Shown here: piece after piece, positions 59,036 through 64,000 of the stretch
Position numbering within the stretch: the first letter of the stretch is position 1
How the letters are laid out: every line of letters starts with the position of its first letter
DNA from: Rugosimonospora sp040255525
Lineage (GTDB): Bacteria; Actinomycetota; Actinomycetes; Mycobacteriales; Micromonosporaceae
NCBI GenBank assembly: GCA_040255525.1
Contig: JBDZVD010000004.1
Coordinates: 62,001-126,000, forward strand
DNA length: 64,000 nt
Direction: 5' to 3'
Translations under genes and position numbers: made by a program
The notes under the pieces: generated by a model
Database searches by the model: none
Seen by the model: only the letters and a program-made list of their open reading frames with translations
What the model was told of the DNA's origin: nothing

Positions 59036-59355
59036 CGTACACCGAGGCTGCGCTCGCCGGAGTCGCCGGGGCGCTGCTGGTGGACCTGGTCCTGCTGCGT
59101 ACCCGGCTGGTCGGGTCGCGCACGTTCTGGCTGGCGTACCCGATCGTGCTGGCCGGTCAGCTGCTCGCCGACGGGGTGCTGACCGGGCGGCGCATCGTGC
59201 GGTACGACCCGGGCACGATCATCGGCTGGCGGCTGGCCTACGCTCCGGTGGAGGACCTGGCCTTCGGCTTCGCCCTGGTGCTCAGCACCCTGTCGCTGTG
59301 GGTGTGGCTCGGCCGGCGCGGCGGCGCCGGAGCACCACGACCAGGACCGCGATGA
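59032..59355 (+). CDS. crtYd: Lycopene cyclase subunit, CrtYd type
   Basis: 107 residues with three segments. The repeated domain motif is in RLAYAPVEDLAFGFALVLST. It is the second half of the split cyclase. The last 74 bases overlap the 3' end of the convergent mptA-like gene. No crtB or crtI is in the window; the prenyl synthase 3 kb away could supply precursor. Confidence 0.84.
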   Translation: MTYTEAALAGVAGALLVDLVLLRTRLVGSRTFWLAYPIVLAGQLLADGVLTGRRIVRYDPGTIIGWRLAYAPVEDLAFGFALVLSTLSLWVWLGRRGGAGAPRPGPR

Positions 59356-60970
59356 TCAGGACGGTGTCCAGCAGCGCGCCGGGCAGCTTGGTCAACGCGG
59401 CCAGCCCGCTGCCGTCCGGCAGGACGAACAGCGCCAGCCCCGCCGCGGCCAGGCCGAGCCGGTACCGGGTCCGAGCGCCCGCCACCGAGTAGGCCAGCAC
59501 GGCCAGCGGCGCCAGCAGGTACCAGGGGAACGCGACCGGAGCCAGCAGCACGGTGGCCACCATGGCCGCCCCGGCGGCGGTCACCACCGACCCGGGCTGG
59601 GCCGCTCGGCGCCGGGCCCGCCACCACAACGCCACCAGGAGCGCCGCGAGGACCAGTGCTCCGGCCACCCGGGCGGCGGCCAGCGCGGGCGCGGCCAGCT
59701 CCGCCCGGCCCAGGCCCCGGGCCAGGTAGCCGGCGGCCATGCCCAGGCCGGTGGGCAGCGAGGTCCACTGGATCAGACCGGTGGTGCCCCGCAGCGCGTG
59801 CAGCCAGCCCACCCCGTACCCGCTCGGTACGGCGAAGGCCGCGTAGCCACCGGCGAGCCCCAGGCAGGTCGCCACGGCGGACCGGGTGATCTCCCGCCAG
59901 CGCCGGTCGCCGGCCGCGAGCAGCACCAGGAACGGCAGTGCGACCAGCGCTGTCGCCTTGACCCCGACGGCCAGCCCGAGCAGTCCGCCGGCAGTGACCG
60001 CACGCCAGAGCGCGCCCCGCGCGGTCGGTGCCCGCCGCGCCGCACCCGCCGGGCCCGGCCGGGCGGCCACCGCGAACCCGGCCATCACGAACCCGGCCAG
60101 CAGGGCGTCGTTGTGCACCCCGGACACCGCGTGCACCAGCGCCAGCGGGCTCAGCACGGCCAGCCACGCCGCCCCGCGCGGGTCCACACCCAGCGTGCGG
60201 GCAAGCCGGTGACCGGCCCAGGCGGCCAGCGCCAGGCCGGCGAGCGCGACCACCCGCAGCAGCGCGATCGCCGCCGCCAGGTGGCCGCCCGAGCCGGCCG
60301 CCGCCCCGCCGGACAGCAGCAGCCACAGCGGCCCGTACGGGGCGGGTGTGTGCCACCACAGCGGCGGTACCGCGGGCAGCCACGGGCAGGGCAGCGCGGC
60401 GATCCCGCCGGTGTACGGGTTCAGCCCGTGGCTGACCAGCGTGCCCTGGCACGCATAGGCGTACCCGTCCCGGCTGGCCAGCGGGGCGCTGGCGGCCAGC
60501 GTCGCCACCCAGGACAGGCCGATGAGCAGCAGGCGGCGGGGTGGCACGCGGTCCAGCCGGCGGCCGAGCCCGAGCCAGGCCGCACCGAGCAGGATCGTGC
60601 CGGCCAGCCACACGGCCACCGCGGGTGCGCCGCGCGGATGGTCGCCCCGCGCCAGGTAGCTGGCCGCGGTCAACTGGGCGGCGCCGATCAGCCCCAGGGC
60701 ACCGAGGCCCGCCGTACCGGTGACGGCGTCCTTCGTCCACCCGGCGGCTTGCCTCCACGCCCCGGGCCGCGCAGACTGCGCCCAGGTACGGGACACCGGG
60801 GGCTGGGGGGCCGGAACCGGTTGATCGGAGGGGGGTGTCCTGGGCGTGCTGGCGTGGGGTCGGTCAATGTCCGGAGGGCCCGGGTCGCTGGTCGGCGAGG
60901 GGGCGGTACCGGTCGGTGCGCCGGCGCCCCCGGGCAGCTTCCGGGCCTGGTGCGGGGGCGGGTCAACCAC
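59282..60970 (-). CDS. mptA: Polyprenol-phosphate-mannose-dependent mannosyltransferase (MptA/MptB)
   Basis: 562 residues from GTG 60970 (GGAGGGG upstream). The first ~75 residues are disordered; about 12-13 membrane segments follow. The GT-C loop motif ASRDGYAYACQGTLVSHGLN carries the catalytic Asp. MptA elongates the alpha(1-6) mannan core of lipomannan. Position between Rv2175c and idsA2 homologues matches Rv2174 (mptA). The 3' end overlaps crtYd. Confidence 0.87.
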   Translation of the reverse strand: MVDPPPHQARKLPGGAGAPTGTAPSPTSDPGPPDIDRPHASTPRTPPSDQPVPAPQPPVSRTWAQSARPGAWRQAAGWTKDAVTGTAGLGALGLIGAAQLTAASYLARGDHPRGAPAVAVWLAGTILLGAAWLGLGRRLDRVPPRRLLLIGLSWVATLAASAPLASRDGYAYACQGTLVSHGLNPYTGGIAALPCPWLPAVPPLWWHTPAPYGPLWLLLSGGAAAGSGGHLAAAIALLRVVALAGLALAAWAGHRLARTLGVDPRGAAWLAVLSPLALVHAVSGVHNDALLAGFVMAGFAVAARPGPAGAARRAPTARGALWRAVTAGGLLGLAVGVKATALVALPFLVLLAAGDRRWREITRSAVATCLGLAGGYAAFAVPSGYGVGWLHALRGTTGLIQWTSLPTGLGMAAGYLARGLGRAELAAPALAAARVAGALVLAALLVALWWRARRRAAQPGSVVTAAGAAMVATVLLAPVAFPWYLLAPLAVLAYSVAGARTRYRLGLAAAGLALFVLPDGSGLAALTKLPGALLDTVLIIAVLVVVLRRRRAGRATPTATGC

Positions 60971-61054
60971 AGATGACTCCCCTCCAGCGACTGTCACCGC
61001 AACGCTACCAATGCCGGGCGTACCGGACCGTGGACCGGCCGGGGCGGCGGCCGC

Positions 61055-61543
61055 GTGGGTGCGGAGTTGACCGGCCGGCTCGGCGCCGTCGTCCGGGCCG
61101 CCCAACCGCCCGGGGTGTACCTGTGGCGGTCCCGGGCGCACCACGGCGCGGTACGGCGGGAGCTGAGCGCGCTCGGCTGGGCGGCGTACCCGCTCAACGG
61201 CCGCCGGATCACCGACGCGAACCGGTCGCATGAGGAGTGTGCCCGGATCCTCGCTTTTCCGGCCTGGTTCGGGCACAACTGGGACACTCTGGCCGACTGC
61301 CTGTCCGACCTGTCCTGGTTGCGGGCCCGGGGGCACGTGCTCATCTGGGACCGGTACGGCGTGCTCGCCCGCGCCGACGCCCGCGCGTGGGGGCGGGCGT
61401 ACGAGGTGTTCCAGGCGGCCATCGCGAGCCGCGCCGGCACCAACATGGCCCCGCTGTATGTCCTGCTGCGCGGGCTCGGCCCGGTGAGCTCCCCGGTCTC
61501 CGGGGCGCCGATCCCGCTGCTCGACGCGGCCCGGGTCGGCTAG
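61055..61543 (+). CDS. Barstar family protein
   Basis: 162 residues. Barstar fold (PF01337): YLWRSRAHHGAVRRELSALG and FPAWFGHNWDTLADCLSDLS, the latter holding the acidic residues that in barstar block the RNase. No barnase-like gene is adjacent; orphan barstars are common in actinobacteria. GTG 61055; the divergent mptA-like gene starts 84 bp away. Confidence 0.85.
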   Translation: MGAELTGRLGAVVRAAQPPGVYLWRSRAHHGAVRRELSALGWAAYPLNGRRITDANRSHEECARILAFPAWFGHNWDTLADCLSDLSWLRARGHVLIWDRYGVLARADARAWGRAYEVFQAAIASRAGTNMAPLYVLLRGLGPVSSPVSGAPIPLLDAARVG

Positions 61544-61574
61544 CGGTCAGCCCGGCCGCCGGGGTCGGTACTGG

Positions 61575-62645
61575 TCAGTCCAGCCGCCGGGTGGCGGCCT
61601 CGGCCAGCTCGTGCAGCATCTTGAGCGCCTCTCCCTCCAGGCACACGCCGTGGAGCGCGGCCAGCGCCTCGTCGGTCAGTTCGTCGATGCGCCGCTCGGT
61701 GCGCGCCAGCGCGCCGGTCTGTTCGATGATCTGCCGCAGCCGGGTCACCCCGGCCTCGTTCAGGTCCGGGTCGCCCAGGCCGGCCCGCAGCGCCTGCCGC
61801 CCGGCCGGGCCGGCGGTCTCGATCGCGACCGCCACCAGGTAGGTCCGCTTGCCCTCGCGCAGGTCGTCGCCGGCCGGCTTCCCGGTGCGGGCCGGGTCGC
61901 CGTACACCCCCAGGATGTCGTCGCGCAGCTGGAACGCCTCGCCCAGCGGCAGGCCGTACCGGGAGAAGGCCGCCCGTACCGGCGGTGGCGCGTCCGCCAG
62001 CGCCGCGCCGAACAGCAGCGGCCGCTCGACCGTGTACTTGGCCGACTTGTACCGGGCGATCATGCCGGCCCGCTCGACCGAGGTGTCGCCGGTCACCTGG
62101 GCGAGGATGTCGAGGTACTGCCCGGCGGACAGTTCGGTGCGCATCTCGTCGAAGTCCGGCCGGGCCCTGGCCAGGGCGGCCGGGTCCAGCCCGCTGCCGT
62201 GCAGCAGCTCGTCCGACCACGCCAGGCAGACGTCGCCGAGCAGGATGGCGGCGGCCCGCCCGTACCCCTGCGGGTCACCGGCTAAGCGCTGGCGCAGGTG
62301 CGCGTCGCTGAACCGGCGGTGCATCGAGGGCCGGCCCCGGCGGGTGTCGGAGCCGTCCATGACGTCGTCGTGGATCAGGGCGCTGGCCTGCACGAACTCC
62401 AGGGAGGCCAGGGCCGCGACCACTTCGTCCCGATCCTCGCCGCCGGCGCTTCGGTACCCCCAGTACCCGAACGCGGGGCGCAGCCGCTTGCCGCCGCCCT
62501 GCACGAAGTCCTCGATCGCCTCCACCACCGGGCCGAGCGCCGGGTCGATGCCGATCAGCCGGGCGCGCTGCCGGGACAGAAAGGAGCTCAGCGCCGTTTC
62601 CACGCGGAAACGGAGATCAGCGCGGTCGGCCGGAGCGACGTTCAC
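61575..62645 (-). CDS. idsA2: Polyprenyl (geranylgeranyl) diphosphate synthase, IdsA2-like
   Basis: 356 residues. Condenses IPP with allylic diphosphates. First Asp-rich motif ALIHDDVMDGSDTRRGRPSM (DDXXD), second LRDDILGVYGDPARTGK; GGGKRLRPAFGYWGY near the N-terminus binds IPP. GTG 62645 is set by homology. The product is probably GGPP, which would feed carotenoids and menaquinone. Confidence 0.9.
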   Translation of the reverse strand: MNVAPADRADLRFRVETALSSFLSRQRARLIGIDPALGPVVEAIEDFVQGGGKRLRPAFGYWGYRSAGGEDRDEVVAALASLEFVQASALIHDDVMDGSDTRRGRPSMHRRFSDAHLRQRLAGDPQGYGRAAAILLGDVCLAWSDELLHGSGLDPAALARARPDFDEMRTELSAGQYLDILAQVTGDTSVERAGMIARYKSAKYTVERPLLFGAALADAPPPVRAAFSRYGLPLGEAFQLRDDILGVYGDPARTGKPAGDDLREGKRTYLVAVAIETAGPAGRQALRAGLGDPDLNEAGVTRLRQIIEQTGALARTERRIDELTDEALAALHGVCLEGEALKMLHELAEAATRRLD

Positions 62646-62783
62646 CCACCGACGGTAGCCGGTCGCCACACCGGATCGAGTACGGCCTGTCCAGCGTGTG
62701 ATGGACGTCGGCCAGGGGGTCCGGGGCGGCCAGGGGATGAGATGACCGGCGAGCCGGACGGGTTGCCCCGCTAGAGTCAGGGA

Positions 62784-63701
62784 GTGGCACTTGGTCTCCC
62801 GTCCGTGATGCCCGGCGGGCCCGCGTCCGTCGGTGAACTGATCGGTGGGCATGAACCGACGTTCTCGTTCGAGTTCTTCCCGCCCCGCGACGACCAGCAG
62901 GAACGCCAACTCTGGCAGGCGATCCGCGAACTGGAGCCGCTGCGCCCGTCGTTCGTCTCGATCACCTACGGCGCCGGCGGTTCCACCAGGGACAACACGG
63001 TCGCGGCCACGGAGCGGGTGGCCAACGACACCACGCTGCTGCCGATGGCGCACCTGACCGCCGTCAACCACTCGGTCGCCGAGCTGCGCAACATGATCGG
63101 CCGGTTCGCCGGAGCAGGCATCCGCAACGTGCTCGCGGTCCGTGGCGACCCGCCGGGCAACCCGCAGGGCGAGTGGGTGCGCCACCCGGACGGGGTGCTG
63201 TACGCCGAGGATCTTGTCCGGCTGGTCAAGGAGTCCGGCGACTTCTGCGTCGGGGTCGCCGCGTTCCCGTACAAGCACCCGCGCTCGCCGAGCGTGGAGT
63301 CGGATACGGAGTATTTCGTCCGCAAATGCCGGGCCGGCGCGGACTTCGCGATCACGCAGATGTTCTTCGACGGCGACGACTACCTCCGGCTGCGCGACCG
63401 GGTCGCCGCGGCCGGCGGGCAGACGCCGATCCTGGCCGGCATCATGCCGGTGACCAGCATGCGCACCATCGAGCGGGCCGCCGTGCTGTCCGGGGCGCCG
63501 TTCCCCCCGGCGCTGGCGGCGCAGTTCGAGCGGATCAGCGACGACCCGGCGGCCGTCCGCCGGCTGGGCATCGAGCAGGCCAGCCTGCTGTGCGAGCGGC
63601 TGCTCGCCGAGGGCGTGCCGGGCATCCACTTCATCACGCTCAACCGGTCGACCGCGACCCGTGAGGTCTGGCAGAACCTGCCCATGGGAGTGCGTATCTG
63701 A
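62784..63701 (+). CDS. metF: Methylenetetrahydrofolate reductase
   Basis: 305 residues. FAD enzyme reducing 5,10-methylene-THF to 5-methyl-THF for methionine synthesis. Signatures: TFSFEFFPPRDDQQERQLWQ, SFVSITYGAGGSTRDNT, NVLAVRGDPPG and ADFAITQMFFDGDDYLRLRD. No SD; TAGAGT (62772-62777) lies six bases before GTG 62784, so the transcript is probably leaderless. Divergent from the prenyl synthase (138 bp). Confidence 0.94.
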   Translation: MALGLPSVMPGGPASVGELIGGHEPTFSFEFFPPRDDQQERQLWQAIRELEPLRPSFVSITYGAGGSTRDNTVAATERVANDTTLLPMAHLTAVNHSVAELRNMIGRFAGAGIRNVLAVRGDPPGNPQGEWVRHPDGVLYAEDLVRLVKESGDFCVGVAAFPYKHPRSPSVESDTEYFVRKCRAGADFAITQMFFDGDDYLRLRDRVAAAGGQTPILAGIMPVTSMRTIERAAVLSGAPFPPALAAQFERISDDPAAVRRLGIEQASLLCERLLAEGVPGIHFITLNRSTATREVWQNLPMGVRI

Positions 63702-63703
63702 GC

Positions 63704-64000
63704 GTGGATGGACTGCGCACCTGGGACCAGTACGCCACCCGGTGGGCGGGCCTGCACGGCGGTGTGGACCCGCGGACCAGTTCGGCGTCCGTGGCGGGCT
63801 GGCTGCGGATGTCGTACCGGGTCGGCCGGCTGCTGGCCCGGATCAAGGTGCGGCCGTCCCTGCTGACCACGCTCGGGCTGGTGTGCAACGCGCTGGTCCT
63901 GTACGTGACGGCGCAGCACAGCTTCTGGCCGATCGTGGCCGCCGCGCTGGTCGTGCTGTCCGGCGTGATGGACAGCCTGGACGGTGCGGTCGCGGTGATC
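63704..64000 (+). CDS. CDP-alcohol phosphatidyltransferase family protein, C-terminus outside window
   Basis: 99 codons from GTG 63704 to the window end, two bases after the metF stop. VDGLRTWDQYATRWAGLHGG opens the protein; membrane helices start at PSLLTTLGLVCNALVLYVTA. SGVMDSLDGAVAV begins the DX2DGX2AR active site of enzymes making phospholipids. Substrate unknown. Confidence 0.82.
   Translation, partial: MDGLRTWDQYATRWAGLHGGVDPRTSSASVAGWLRMSYRVGRLLARIKVRPSLLTTLGLVCNALVLYVTAQHSFWPIVAAALVVLSGVMDSLDGAVAVI

Noticed and set aside
61055..61543. Barnase-barstar toxin-antitoxin pair
   Set aside because: Only the barstar-like gene is present; no RNase-like ORF lies beside it.
62646..63629. Minus-strand extension of the prenyl synthase frame
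   Set aside because: Antisense shadow of metF; the family N-terminus begins at GTG 62645.
1..64000. tRNA or rRNA genes, insertion sequences, prophage or attachment sites
   Set aside because: Read on both strands; no cloverleaf, rRNA, transposase, integrase or flanking repeats were found.

Overview
The window is a very GC-rich actinobacterial chromosome segment with GTG-rich starts, many 1-14 nt gene overlaps and purine-rich Shine-Dalgarno (SD) sequences. Gene content and order point to Micromonosporaceae or close relatives (inference). The long-range order follows the Mycobacterium tuberculosis Rv2206-Rv2172c block: DUF3043, glycerate kinase, ErpA-like, AdoK, CtaC/CtaF, QcrB/A/C, CtaE, TrpD, DEDD/UvrC-like nuclease, PimB, FadD15, SRPBCC protein, PlsC-like, 3'-exoribonuclease, class II DAHP synthase, PknL, Rv2175c, MptA, IdsA2, MTHFR. 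No rRNA, tRNA, CRISPR array, transposase or prophage was seen. It is mostly core housekeeping DNA with local insertions.

Layout. 1-4.5 kb: a partial disordered protein, DUF3043, murA and nadA, all minus. 4.5-9 kb: glycerate kinase, an Fe-S carrier and adenosine kinase on plus, against a cysteine desulfurase-TusA pair on minus. 9-16.5 kb: the cytochrome bc1-aa3 supercomplex genes without ctaD. 16.5-24 kb: an atypical receiver, trpD and an S9 peptidase on plus, against a minus operon of a short RelA/SpoT homologue, NUDIX, nucleotidyltransferase and Lrp-type RAM protein. 24-36 kb: DEDD/GIY-YIG nuclease, NYN protein, M48 protease, pimB, a NarL-type two-component system overlapping fadD15, and an SRPBCC protein. 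36-42.5 kb: ROK glucokinase, an EEP nuclease-like protein, a flavin monooxygenase with a hydrolase-fold partner, and an acyltransferase. 42.5-48 kb: a large class III cyclase/AAA regulator, an acidic repeat protein, a decayed MFS gene and a Crp regulator. 48-64 kb: exoribonuclease, phosphofructokinase, proC, DAHP synthase, threonine aldolase, endonuclease IV, PknL and its neighbours, a split lycopene cyclase, MptA-like mannosyltransferase, barstar, prenyl synthase, MTHFR and a partial CDP-alcohol phosphotransferase.

Common themes are envelope and lipoglycan building (murA, pimB, mptA, plsC, CDP-alcohol transferase, PknL), aerobic respiration and Fe-S supply, aromatic amino acid biosynthesis, and prenyl/carotenoid supply.

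The most unusual signals are: a dispersed 36-bp repeat encoding RPLDRD-type peptides directly behind the start codons of three unrelated minus-strand ORFs; a class III cyclase whose only plausible start is an AUC codon behind a perfect SD; a recent 72-bp in-frame duplication in endonuclease IV; a hydrolase-fold protein lacking its nucleophile next to a flavin monooxygenase; and several start codons with promoter-like -10 boxes instead of an SD.
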